A stretch of DNA of 32,130 nt from a virus, in IMG/VR virus record IMGVR_UViG_3300046511_000118, positions 1-32,130 of that record. One strand, written 5' to 3'. The translations under genes were made by a program, and so were the position numbers. The notes beneath the pieces were generated by a model, which ran no database searches, had not been told where the DNA came from, and saw nothing but the letters and a program-made list of their open reading frames with translations. This document shows, piece after piece, positions 23,722 to 30,727 of the stretch; the first letter of the stretch is position 1; each line of letters starts with the position of its first letter.

Positions 23722-24065
23722 AAGAAAACGAAGTTACGGCGCGCTGCCGCATTGTCGCCGGTCGCATGCGGACCGTGCTTTTACGGAATCAAATCGGCCG
23801 TTACCAGGATTTGCGGTCCGGCCGATGGATTGCGTACGGCGTCGGCGGGAAGGGCGCCGGCGACTTTCTCGGATGGAAATCCGTCCTGATTACGCCGGAC
23901 ATGGTCGGAAAGACAATCGCGCAATTCGTAAGCGCGGAATTCAAAGGCGACGGCGGGCGCGCGACGAAAGAGCAGGTCGCATTCCGCGACGCCGTCAACG
24001 CCGCCGGCGGTCGCGCTGGTATCGTCGCCAGCGAACGCGACATGGCCGAATTACTGAAGGATTGA
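23718..24065 (+). CDS. VRR-NUC domain nuclease
   Basis: This encodes 115 residues from ATG 23718. A PD-(D/E)XK centre of VRR-NUC type is visible: GKGAGDFLGW (Asp49), AEFKGD (Glu74-x-Lys76) and ATKEQVAFRDAVNAAGG (Gln86). Stand-alone phage VRR-NUC proteins act as dimeric structure-specific nucleases similar to Holliday-junction resolvases. Next to helicase, SSB and kinase it probably trims or resolves replication branches. The start is supported by the ATGA overlap; the longer frame at 23649 lies in the peptide gene. Confidence 0.88.
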   Translation: MKENEVTARCRIVAGRMRTVLLRNQIGRYQDLRSGRWIAYGVGGKGAGDFLGWKSVLITPDMVGKTIAQFVSAEFKGDGGRATKEQVAFRDAVNAAGGRAGIVASERDMAELLKD

Positions 24066-24069
24066 ACGC

Positions 24070-24279
24070 ATGTCCGTTACGACACAACTCGGCGACCTGA
24101 CGGCGACTTATGACGGGCGCGCGGTCGAAATAGACGGGCCAGGAACGGCCGTTATGACAATGGACCTGGCCGGGAACGTTACGGCGGCGACGCTCGAGCC
24201 GGACGACCCGGCATATCCGCGCATGGTCACGTACGGATTACGCGTCCTGGGATGGAACATCGTCCCGCCGTTCCTGTAA
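24070..24279 (+). CDS. Hypothetical small beta-rich protein
   Basis: This encodes 69 residues starting 4 nt after the nuclease stop. The sequence reads as short beta strands (QLGDLTATYDGRAVEIDGPG, VTYGLRVLGWNIVPPF) with many Gly and Asp turns and no charge cluster or Cys. No family recognised. It ends the kinase-nuclease gene chain; a CCTGT-AA-ACAGG palindrome spans its stop codon. Codon use matches neighbours. Confidence 0.65.
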   Translation: MSVTTQLGDLTATYDGRAVEIDGPGTAVMTMDLAGNVTAATLEPDDPAYPRMVTYGLRVLGWNIVPPFL

Positions 24280-24413
24280 ACAGGACGAAAGCTGGACATT
24301 TGTATCCTGACCGATTGGTTAAAATGTAATCAGCACACTTGATTTCGTAATGTCGTATGTACGGGTTCGCACCTATGGAAACGGCGCGACATTGGCGACA
24401 TTGATTTTTCTGG
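24280..24413 (+). other. Intergenic stretch with possible weak promoter
   Basis: No gene is seen. The segment is less GC-rich than the coding DNA. TAAAAT (24320-24325) and TGTAAT (24325-24330) resemble -10 boxes, with TTGTAT (24300-24305) as the only -35-like element at an unfavourable distance. I regard a promoter here as possible only. Confidence 0.25.
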
Positions 24414-24438
24414 ACCCGCTTGCATAGCGGGTTTTTTT
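24414..24438 (+). terminator. Rho-independent terminator
   Basis: ACCCGCT (24414-24420) pairs with AGCGGGT (24426-24432) around a 5-nt loop, then T24432-24438. It stops transcription of the 20441-24279 operon or of a short leader RNA from the weak promoter region upstream. The next gene begins 78 nt later. Confidence 0.88.
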
Positions 24439-24516
24439 ATGATCCAATCGCCAACGTCGGTACAGCCTTTTACAAAAGTAAAAGCAACGCCGAAACAATT
24501 CCAACAGGGGAAAGCA

Positions 24517-24954
24517 ATGACGACGACCAAAAATACACCGTTCGACCTGGCCCGCGCGAAGGCCGGCGACCCGATTTACGCAGGCGAACGCGAACCGGCT
24601 GTATTCCTGATGCATGCGCCGGACGCAGATCCGCGCCAGCGCGTCGTCGTCCGCATTAAGGACCGAATTCGTCTTTTCAGCGAACAAGGAAAAGAGGCGC
24701 CGACGCGCGGCCGTCCGGTAATCCTGACGATGGGTCCGCGCATTGCCTATTTCAATTTGTACCAGGACGCGGACAACGAATGCATTGTCCACGGCCAGCG
24801 GTTCGAAACGCTGAAGGAAGCGGAGGAAGACGCCGCAACCAATCCGCGAAAAGGATTCGTCGCAACTGTCCCGGCCGAAGTCCCGATGACGCCGGCCGCG
24901 GCGCACGCACCGACGCCGGCGCCGACGCCGACGCCGGCACCTGCTACCGCCTGA
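24517..24954 (+). CDS. Hypothetical protein with FDLARAKAGDPI N-terminus and Pro-Thr tail
   Basis: This encodes 145 residues from ATG 24517, chosen because AGGGGAAAG precedes it; a frame from 24439 overlaps the terminator. The N-terminus TPFDLARAKAGDPIYAGE recalls a common phage domain that begins FDLxxAxAGxPV and carries short beta strands. Residues about 80-110 continue with strand-turn patterns; the end is a low-complexity AP/TP repeat. Function unknown. No promoter is evident. Confidence 0.75.
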   Translation: MTTTKNTPFDLARAKAGDPIYAGEREPAVFLMHAPDADPRQRVVVRIKDRIRLFSEQGKEAPTRGRPVILTMGPRIAYFNLYQDADNECIVHGQRFETLKEAEEDAATNPRKGFVATVPAEVPMTPAAAHAPTPAPTPTPAPATA

Positions 24955-25008
24955 TGACTGGGACGCCGGCGCCGCCGGCGCGACGAAGCTATGGAGCAAG
25001 CCGACACT

Positions 25009-25572
25009 ATGTCCGACTTAATCGCCCGTCTAGAACGGGCTTTTTTTGCGCTGCGGAATCCGGCGCCGCCAGCACTGCCGGCACCCGATCGCCAGCCGGA
25101 AATCGACGAATTGCGCGCGAAGCTGGCGGCATCGATCGCGGAAGGCGAAGCAACCCTGGCCCGGCTGGTGGGCGCGGAAAGGGCGCTGGAACTGAATAAA
25201 AAGGCGCTGGCGTCCGCGAACGCCGATATCGAATCCCTGGGCGTCCGGACTGTCGAGTTAAGCCAGCAGGTCGCCGCGCTCGAGCAGGAACGCGACGAAG
25301 CGCGGCGCACGGTCGGCGACCGGGACGACCTGATCGAAACGCTACGGGCTGAAATCGACGCGGCGAACCAGGCGGACCAGGCGGCCGGAAGCGCTGGGCC
25401 GGATCCGGCGGCCGTCGACGCTGCGGCGCTCGAGGCACAAAAAGCGGTCGGCGGGTCGCTCGAGTATGTCGCCGCTGAACGCATGGTCGAATACGCGCGG
25501 AAGCTAGTCGCGCTGATTCATTCGTCGCCGAATATTGTAGAGGGCACAGAGAATGCAACCCCGTCTGTATAG
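25009..25572 (+). CDS. Coiled-coil protein, start overlapped by a terminator hairpin
   Basis: This encodes 187 residues from ATG 25009 (GGAG 12 nt upstream); ATG 24991 in the same frame is an alternative. Residues about 35-125 form long heptad-rich helices (LRAKLAASIAEGEATLARL, LSQQVAALEQERDEARR), then an Ala-rich linker and a short C-terminal helix (AAERMVEYARKLVALI). No family recognised; a structural or partner-binding role is likely. A perfect terminator stem with T7 lies over codons 6-13, so transcription and translation of this gene may be coupled. Confidence 0.7.
   Translation: MSDLIARLERAFFALRNPAPPALPAPDRQPEIDELRAKLAASIAEGEATLARLVGAERALELNKKALASANADIESLGVRTVELSQQVAALEQERDEARRTVGDRDDLIETLRAEIDAANQADQAAGSAGPDPAAVDAAALEAQKAVGGSLEYVAAERMVEYARKLVALIHSSPNIVEGTENATPSV
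25024..25047 (+). terminator. Terminator-like hairpin inside the start of the coiled-coil gene
   Basis: GCCCGT (25024-25029) pairs with ACGGGC (25035-25040) around CTAGA, followed by T25041-25047. It is as strong by eye as the intergenic terminators here but lies 15 nt inside the coding region. It would end the upstream transcript unless a ribosome starting at 25009 covers it. Confidence 0.65.
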
Positions 25573-25606
25573 TATTGAAGGCGCACACAGCGCGCGAGGA
25601 CCAGCC

Positions 25607-26065
25607 ATGCGACCGAAAACTAAAACGCCGTACGCGATCCCGGTCGGCTATGTCGCGCTGCCGGTCGAACCGACGCGCGAAATCATCGAAGCTTTCGAGG
25701 CCGCACAGCCGGGCGGATTCCTATCGCTGAAGGGTTACGCCGCGCTGGTCAAGACCGCGCGCGACACGTTCGACCCGGAAGCGGACGACCAGGCGCTGGA
25801 CCCGGCCGCGATCGCCGCGACAATTCCGCGTCTGACGCTGACGCAAGCGCGCACCGCGGCGGCGTTCTATGCCGGCCTGGCGCTTCGCGACATGCAGGAA
25901 CTGTTACCCGTCATCCAGGGCACGACGCCGGCCAGCGCGGCGGCCGTCAAGCGCGCGCGGGATAAACTCCTGGCGTCTGTCGTCGAACACGCCGACGATA
26001 TCGTCGAAGCATTGCGCGCGGCGGCGACGACATTAGAAACTGCAAATGACGACGTCGCCGGTTGA
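25607..26065 (+). CDS. Hypothetical helical protein
   Basis: This encodes 152 residues from ATG 25607 with an excellent RBS (GAGGA at 25595 area); a start at 25553 overlapping the previous gene is possible but weaker. It is Ala/Leu-rich and mainly helical, with TIPRLTLTQARTAAAFYAG and a later VKRARDKLLASVVEHADD helix. No family recognised. Its TGA stop (26063-26065) lies inside the -35 box of the following promoter. Confidence 0.7.
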   Translation: MRPKTKTPYAIPVGYVALPVEPTREIIEAFEAAQPGGFLSLKGYAALVKTARDTFDPEADDQALDPAAIAATIPRLTLTQARTAAAFYAGLALRDMQELLPVIQGTTPASAAAVKRARDKLLASVVEHADDIVEALRAAATTLETANDDVAG

Positions 26066-26090
26066 CGTACTAAAAACGTTTTAGTACCAT
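26062..26090 (+). promoter_or_regulatory. Promoter with palindromic operator in the spacer (copy 1)
   Basis: TTGACG (26062-26067), a 17-nt spacer and TACCAT (26085-26090) form a sigma-70-like promoter. The spacer is part of TACTAAAA-ACG-TTTTAGTA (26068-26086), arms of 8 nt. An almost identical unit lies at 31378-31406. It drives the 26120-29574 operon. A dimeric HTH protein bound in the spacer would block RNA polymerase; the HTH gene at 26340 is in the same operon (inference). Confidence 0.8.
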
Positions 26091-26118
26091 GCAATCCTCA
26101 AACAAAAAAGGGGATTGC
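26091..26118 (+). other. Leader hairpin covering the ribosome site
   Basis: GCAATCC (26091-26097) pairs with GGATTGC (26112-26118), separated by an A-rich 14-nt loop. The right arm overlaps the end of the AGGGG ribosome site (26109-26113) and ends 1 nt before ATG 26120, so the fold would reduce translation of the first gene. Confidence 0.55.
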
Positions 26119-26119
26119 A

Positions 26120-26332
26120 ATGTCGACCGTCGCTCAGATCCAAACCGCTACACCTGTCGCAATCCCGAACGCCGGCGCCGTCAACACGCGCCGGCGTTTG
26201 CATATCGGCGCGCGTTTGCGCTGCACCTGGACGAAAGTCCGTTACAACAAATGGGCGCAACATCTTGCCATTTGGACGACCGCCGGCGCGATCGCGGTTT
26301 TCTATGGCTGGCTGGCGGCGTCCGGCTTCTGA
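26120..26332 (+). CDS. Small protein with C-terminal transmembrane segment
   Basis: This encodes 70 residues with RBS AGGGG. The N-terminal 47 residues are polar and basic (NTRRRLHIGARLR); residues about 48-68 (HLAIWTTAGAIAVFYGWLAA) form one membrane span with a short C-terminal end outside. It is the first gene after the operator-bearing promoter, ahead of the HTH gene. No family known to me. Tight control may indicate a toxic or host-membrane-acting early protein (inference). Confidence 0.65.
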   Translation: MSTVAQIQTATPVAIPNAGAVNTRRRLHIGARLRCTWTKVRYNKWAQHLAIWTTAGAIAVFYGWLAASGF

Positions 26333-26339
26333 TTCCGCT

Positions 26340-26555
26340 ATGAACAATCAACCGATGACGGGCGACGAATTGCGCGACGCGCAAGACGCGCTGGACATGG
26401 ATAACAAGCGTTTCACGGACGTTTTCGGCGTAAGCGAAGCGACGCTGTGCAATTGGAAGGCGGACCGGACGAAGGTCCCGGCCGCGGTCGCAATTGCATT
26501 GCGTCTTATGATCGCGACCGGCGACAACGGCGCGACAGGATCAAAGGCGAAATGA
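26340..26555 (+). CDS. Small HTH DNA-binding protein (candidate repressor)
   Basis: This encodes 71 residues. MTGDELRDAQDALDMDNKRF is followed by the recognition-like VFGVSEATLCNWKADR, giving a Cro/XRE-type helix-turn-helix at about residues 22-42. There is no good RBS, 7 nt separate it from the membrane protein stop, and its own stop overlaps the primase start in ATGA, so translation is probably coupled. Its promoter contains a palindrome suited to a dimer, repeated upstream of another operon, which makes this the best candidate for the regulator of both. That link is inference. Confidence 0.75.
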   Translation: MNNQPMTGDELRDAQDALDMDNKRFTDVFGVSEATLCNWKADRTKVPAAVAIALRLMIATGDNGATGSKAK

Positions 26556-29329
26556 CGGAATCGGCGAAGCAATATCCAATGTCGACATGGGCGCGCGCCT
26601 ATGTCGAAAAATACGGCCTGTCCGTGTTGCCGTTGCGGCCGAAGACAAAACGACCGTACGCCGACAACTGGGCGAAAAACCCGGACGCCTGGCTGACGGA
26701 CGCGCAAGCGGCGCACGCGCATTACACCAGCAGTCCCGCGGACAATATCGGCGTCGTCCTGGGTCATCCTGGCGGACTGTGTAGCCTGGACATTGACGAC
26801 GAAGAAAGCGCGCGCCTGATATTCGCGGAATTCGGCGTCGACCTGGACGACCTGATCGCGAACAATCCGACGATCGTCGGCGCGTCCGGCGGGTTCCGGA
26901 TCGAATTCCGCGTCCCGGAAGGGGCGAACCTGACGACGCACGCGCTGGCCTGGCCGACGCAGGACGACCCGAAAAAGCGCTTTACCGTTTTCGAATTCCG
27001 CGGCGCCGGCGGCCAGGACGTTTTCCCGCCGTCGATTCACCCCGACACACTGCGGCCGTACACCTGGCGGACGTCGCCGAAGGACAAGCCGTTCCAGGAC
27101 CTGCCCGAAGACTTGCTGTACGCCTGGCAAGGCTGGGACGAAGGGTTCAAGCGCCTTTGCCTCGAGGTCTGTCCCTGGGCGCCGGAACTGACGTACACGG
27201 TCCCGCCGGCGAACAATGGTCCGGTCGGCGACGGCACGGACACGAAAAGCGTAATCGTCCGCTTCAACGCCGCGCACTCGGTCGCGGAAATGCTCGAGCG
27301 CTTCGGATACCAGCAGCGCGGAAAGCTTTTCCTTTATCCGGGAAGCAAGACGAAGATTCCCGGCGTCCGGATCCTGGACGGGAATCGCGCCTGGTCGCAC
27401 CACGGAAGCGACCCGATGAACGGCACGGAACGCGGCGGCAAGCCGATTAATCCGTTCGACTTGTTCTGTTTTTACGATCACGGCGACAACGTCCCGCGCG
27501 CGGTTCGCGCGGCGGCGCAAGTCCTGGGGATCGCGCACAAGACCAAAGCGGAAAAGGCGGCCGGCCGCTCGAGCGCACCGACGGCGCCGACGTTGCGCGA
27601 CGGCGAACACCTGGACGAAGAAACGGGCGAAATCGCGCCGGCACCGGCGGCGCCCGTCGCGGTTAAATCGACGGTCACGCGCGCCGAACCCGCGGCGCCG
27701 GCGTTCGCGGATCCGCGCCTGCAGTACATGAAATTTCGGCCGCTCGGATACAACAGCGGAACGTATTACTACATGGCGAGCGGGACGCAGCAAATTACCG
27801 CGCTGACGGCGTCGCAACACTCGAAAGCGAATCTGATCCAGCTTGCGCGCCTGGCCGAATGGGATAAGCATTTCAAGCCGGGCGGGGCGAAGTCCGTCGA
27901 CTGGGACGACGCGATGGATACGCTGATGCGCGAATGCGAGTATCGCGGCGTTTTCGATGTTTCGATGCTTCGCGGTCGCGGCGTCTGGTATGACGACGGC
28001 CGGATCATGGTTCACCTGGGCGACCGCGTCCTGGTCGACGGATCCGCGAATCTGCCGGGCCGGGTCGACTCGCGTTATATCTACGAAGCGAAAATCCCGA
28101 TGCGCGCCAGCGTCGACGACCCGCTGACGGCGACGGAAGCGAAGCGGTACGCCGACCTAATCGCAATGGCGGCCTGGGAAAAGCCGCTATCGGCGTCGCT
28201 GTGCGCCGGCTGGGCGGTCGTCGCGCATATCGGCGGCGTCCTGAACTGGCGTCCGCATATTTGGATCATCGGTCGCCGCGGATCCGGGAAAACGCACGTC
28301 ATGGCGAACATGGTCCGGCCGGTCATGGGGGATAACGTCCTGCACGTCCAGGGCCACACCAGCGAAGCCGGGATCCGCCAGGACCTGGGCGTCGATTCGC
28401 TTCCGGTCCTATTCGACGAAGCGGAAGGCGAAGACGCGAAGGCGAACGACCGCCTACAGTCCGTCCTGGCGCTGGTCCGCCAGTCGTCTAGCGAAACCGG
28501 CGGGAAAATGCTGAAGGGCACGACGGCCGGAAAATCGATGCAATTCCAGATCCGGTCCTGTTTCGCGTTTTCGTCGATCACGGCGAACCTGATGCAGCAG
28601 TCCGACAAGTCGCGCGTAACAATCCTCGAGCTAAACCAGGACTATTCGCGCCACGAATTCCAGGCGATCGTCGACGCACAGATCGCGCTTTTGACTGACG
28701 ACTACGTCCAGCGCTTCTACGCTCGAGCGCTCGCAATGGCGCCGACGATTCGGAAAAACGCGATCGCATTCGCCGGCGCCGCGGCGACTGCGCTCGGCGA
28801 GCAGCGCGCCGGCGACCAGCTAGGCGCATTGCTGGCCGGCGCCTATTCGCTCGAGTCCGACGACGAACTGACGGCCGAACAAGCGCGCGCCTGGGTCGAA
28901 TCGCGCGACTGGTCGGAACAGCGCGACGAAGCGCGGGGCCAATCGGACGAACAAGCTTGCTGGTCCTACCTGCTACAGCAACGCCTGGCCGTCCAGACGG
29001 ATCACGGCCGCGAAGACCTGCCCGTCGGCGTCTTGCTGGATATCGCGACCGGGAAGTCGAACCGCGGGACCGGCGTCGACCGCCAGCGCGCAGAGGAAAT
29101 TCTTATGCGCACCGGCTTTAAGGTTATGCCTGATGAAACGACGGTCGCCGTATCGAATGGCGCCGTCGACATTAAGAAAATGCTCGAGGGGAAACCCTGG
29201 GGCGCCGATTGGGGCCGCGTGCTTAAGCGTTTGCCAGGCGCGGCGCCGTCTTCGGGCATGGTGTATTTCGGGTTCAAGGGAAGCGAAAAGCGCGCGACGC
29301 TGGTCCCAATTACTGACGCAGAGGAATGA
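26552..29329 (+). CDS. Primase-polymerase/helicase fusion (Prim-Pol N-terminal, AAA/D5-like C-terminal)
   Basis: This encodes 925 residues from ATG 26552 (ATGA). The N-terminal 210 residues show the Prim-Pol order: NIGVVLGHPGGLCSLDIDDE (Asp80, Asp82), an SGG motif followed by Arg116 where a catalytic His is usual, and FEFRGAGGQDVFPPS. A linker with Pro/Ala repeats (about 345-400) follows. The C-terminal half has Walker A GRRGSGKT (574-581), Walker B-like VLFDEAEGED (near 620-626) and a further motor domain to about 800. It would prime and unwind at the phage origin together with the SSB. The His change is unusual, see findings. Confidence 0.9.
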   Translation: MTESAKQYPMSTWARAYVEKYGLSVLPLRPKTKRPYADNWAKNPDAWLTDAQAAHAHYTSSPADNIGVVLGHPGGLCSLDIDDEESARLIFAEFGVDLDDLIANNPTIVGASGGFRIEFRVPEGANLTTHALAWPTQDDPKKRFTVFEFRGAGGQDVFPPSIHPDTLRPYTWRTSPKDKPFQDLPEDLLYAWQGWDEGFKRLCLEVCPWAPELTYTVPPANNGPVGDGTDTKSVIVRFNAAHSVAEMLERFGYQQRGKLFLYPGSKTKIPGVRILDGNRAWSHHGSDPMNGTERGGKPINPFDLFCFYDHGDNVPRAVRAAAQVLGIAHKTKAEKAAGRSSAPTAPTLRDGEHLDEETGEIAPAPAAPVAVKSTVTRAEPAAPAFADPRLQYMKFRPLGYNSGTYYYMASGTQQITALTASQHSKANLIQLARLAEWDKHFKPGGAKSVDWDDAMDTLMRECEYRGVFDVSMLRGRGVWYDDGRIMVHLGDRVLVDGSANLPGRVDSRYIYEAKIPMRASVDDPLTATEAKRYADLIAMAAWEKPLSASLCAGWAVVAHIGGVLNWRPHIWIIGRRGSGKTHVMANMVRPVMGDNVLHVQGHTSEAGIRQDLGVDSLPVLFDEAEGEDAKANDRLQSVLALVRQSSSETGGKMLKGTTAGKSMQFQIRSCFAFSSITANLMQQSDKSRVTILELNQDYSRHEFQAIVDAQIALLTDDYVQRFYARALAMAPTIRKNAIAFAGAAATALGEQRAGDQLGALLAGAYSLESDDELTAEQARAWVESRDWSEQRDEARGQSDEQACWSYLLQQRLAVQTDHGREDLPVGVLLDIATGKSNRGTGVDRQRAEEILMRTGFKVMPDETTVAVSNGAVDIKKMLEGKPWGADWGRVLKRLPGAAPSSGMVYFGFKGSEKRATLVPITDAEE

Positions 29330-29574
29330 TGACAAACCAGGAAAACGACCGCGGCGAATGCCGCTCGAGTTATTGCGAATGTCTGCCGGGCCAATGCGCC
29401 GGCGGACGCGTCGACAAGCGCGAAGACGAAGCGGCGCGGATCCGCGCGGCCGGCATGTCGGCGACCGACATACGGTTAATGCAACTGCACGACGAAATAA
29501 AGGCGTTTCTGAGCAAACGCGACCAGGGGCGCGTCATGGGCGCCGTACGTCGGATCATGCTCGAGCGGACATAG
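29326..29574 (+). CDS. Hypothetical Cys-rich N-terminal small protein
   Basis: This encodes 82 residues starting in ATGA overlap with the primase-helicase stop (a second ATG at 29329 is equally possible). Three Cys near the N-terminus (ECRSSYCECLPGQC) could bind a metal. A basic helical end (AVRRIMLERT) follows. No family recognised. It closes the operon; a terminator follows 30 nt downstream. Confidence 0.65.
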   Translation: MMTNQENDRGECRSSYCECLPGQCAGGRVDKREDEAARIRAAGMSATDIRLMQLHDEIKAFLSKRDQGRVMGAVRRIMLERT

Positions 29575-29603
29575 GCCGATCGACGGACCCGCCAGAAACG
29601 ACT

Positions 29604-29627
29604 AGGCCCGCGTATGCGGGCCTTTTG
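29604..29627 (+). terminator. Rho-independent terminator ending the PrimPol operon
   Basis: AGGCCCGC (29604-29611) and GCGGGCCT (29616-29623) pair with a GTAT loop; T23-26 completes it. It ends 3 nt before the stop of the converging gene at 29630, which lacks an A run on the left side, so it is chiefly rightward. Confidence 0.85.
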
Positions 29628-29629
29628 CG

Positions 29630-30214
29630 TTAAACCGGGTCGTCGGCATCGTCCAGCAGCGGGAAGGACGCCTGGGGCGGTTCTAGCCCGTTTGCGATCG
29701 ATTCCGCGCTATCGCCGACCAGGGCGCCGCGGATTTGGCCCAACTGTGCGGCGTATAGGGCGCGCTGGGCGCCTTCCGGATGGATTTCCGCTATGCCGGC
29801 CAGCTTGTCGAGCGCGAACCGCGTATCGCCCGTTTTGAGGGTCGCGTTAAGCAAATCCTCGAGCGGGACGAATTCGTCGCCGTGCATGTCGACGAAGACC
29901 CGCACGTCGTCGACCTGGCGGACGGGTTTCGCGCCGACCGACCGAATCACGCGCCGGCCGGCCGCGACCGTCGCGCCGTCCGCGCGCGCGCCGTCCGTGC
30001 GCCAGCATCGCGTTACACCGTCCGCACCGCGGCGGACCGCGAACGTCATTCCATGCCGGCGACCGTACGCGTAAGCCGCGACCCGCAAGGCGTCGACGCT
30101 TTCCGGCGGGACGACGAAAGACGTCTGGGGTTCCATCAAAGCAAACGGCCAGGTCGAACGCTTGCCAGTCGACGGACCTATTGGAAACGGCACATTCTTA
30201 TCGATAGGAATCAT
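29630..30214 (-). CDS. DUF7303-like phage protein
   Basis: This encodes 194 residues from ATG 30214 on the minus strand. The start MIPIDKNVPFPIGPSTGKRS, then WPFALMEPQTSFVVPPESVD and AYAYGRRHGMTFAVRRG, matches a common phage module of the IPIxKxxPxP...YPFxxMxxGxSFFVP type, annotated DUF7303. That N-terminal domain is often found in replication or regulatory regions and may bind DNA. The rest is helical. It converges on the PrimPol operon and its promoter reads out of the repeat-rich region, so it may act on that region (inference). Confidence 0.85.
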   Translation of the reverse strand: MIPIDKNVPFPIGPSTGKRSTWPFALMEPQTSFVVPPESVDALRVAAYAYGRRHGMTFAVRRGADGVTRCWRTDGARADGATVAAGRRVIRSVGAKPVRQVDDVRVFVDMHGDEFVPLEDLLNATLKTGDTRFALDKLAGIAEIHPEGAQRALYAAQLGQIRGALVGDSAESIANGLEPPQASFPLLDDADDPV

Positions 30215-30244
30215 ATGTTCTCACACACGTTAATGACAGGCACG

Positions 30245-30273
30245 ATCATAAACGACACATAGGCCGCACACAA
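30245..30273 (-). promoter_or_regulatory. Leftward promoter of the DUF7303-like gene
   Basis: On the minus strand TTGTGT (30273-30268) and TATGAT (30250-30245) are separated by exactly 17 nt, 30 nt before the ATG. The -10 differs from the sigma-70 consensus at one position; the -35 has the conserved TTG. Confidence 0.5.
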
Positions 30274-30312
30274 GAAACGACGACGGTCCGGTCCTAACGC
30301 ATGCATTTGTAT

Positions 30313-30340
30313 ATGCTAAAACACATGCTAAAACACATGC
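30313..30340. repeat. 12-bp tandem repeat
   Basis: ATGCTAAAACAC occurs twice head to tail (30313-30324 and 30325-30336), followed by a further ATGC. It lies in the gene-free AT-rich stretch between the leftward gene and the candidate iteron array and may be a protein-binding site. Confidence 0.8.
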
Positions 30341-30384
30341 AGGCGCACATAAAACGACACACATTTCCGAAAGTATCGTAAGGA

Positions 30385-30632
30385 ACTATCAGGACGCTTT
30401 CGGGAAATGATAGTAAAAAGTCCTTTAGAATCAGGCGACTATCAGAACTATCGGAACTATCACCGCGTCACAGACAGCTATAAACAGACAGAAAGAGCTA
30501 TCACACACAATCTCTCTCTCTCTTAATCTTTATCTATAAAAAGATAGTTATATTGATAGAAACCTTATCCAGTAAGGCTTTGACCGTCTATCGCAAGGGT
30601 TTTGTAAGTGATAGAAACGCCGCTATCGATAG
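30385..30632. repeat. CTATC/GATAG repeat array: candidate replication origin or regulatory hub
   Basis: In a gene-free stretch of about 510 nt (30215-30727), CTATC or its complement occurs at 30386, 30409, 30439, 30448, 30457, 30498, 30543, 30555, 30588, 30610, 30623 and 30628. Three copies are head to tail with 9-bp spacing (ACTATCAGA, ACTATCGGA, ACTATCACC from 30438). The array includes an AT-rich core and a (TC)6 tract (30511-30522) in otherwise very GC-rich DNA. Iterons plus AT-rich DNA beside replication genes suggest an origin; an operator array is the alternative. Confidence 0.65.
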
Positions 30633-30727
30633 CTGAAATCCAATAGCGTCCGATGACCGTCGCCAATCTGCCGGGCCAGATTGACGGCGCCGACGGTACA
30701 ATTTGCGCAATCACTAGGGACAATCGC

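Noticed and set aside
24411-24440. tRNA-like stem near 24414
   Set aside because: The stem and T run are fully explained as a terminator; no cloverleaf or anticodon arm can be built.
26348-28015. Antisense frame of 555 codons opposite the PrimPol gene
   Set aside because: No start signal and no recognisable motif; PrimPol-helicase motifs are read on the + strand.
30301-30340. CRISPR-like repeats
   Set aside because: Units are 12 bp and directly adjacent with no spacers.
30680-30702. TTGACG and TACAAT as a promoter before the Z-like gene
   Set aside because: The boxes are only 10 nt apart, too close for sigma-70 RNA polymerase.
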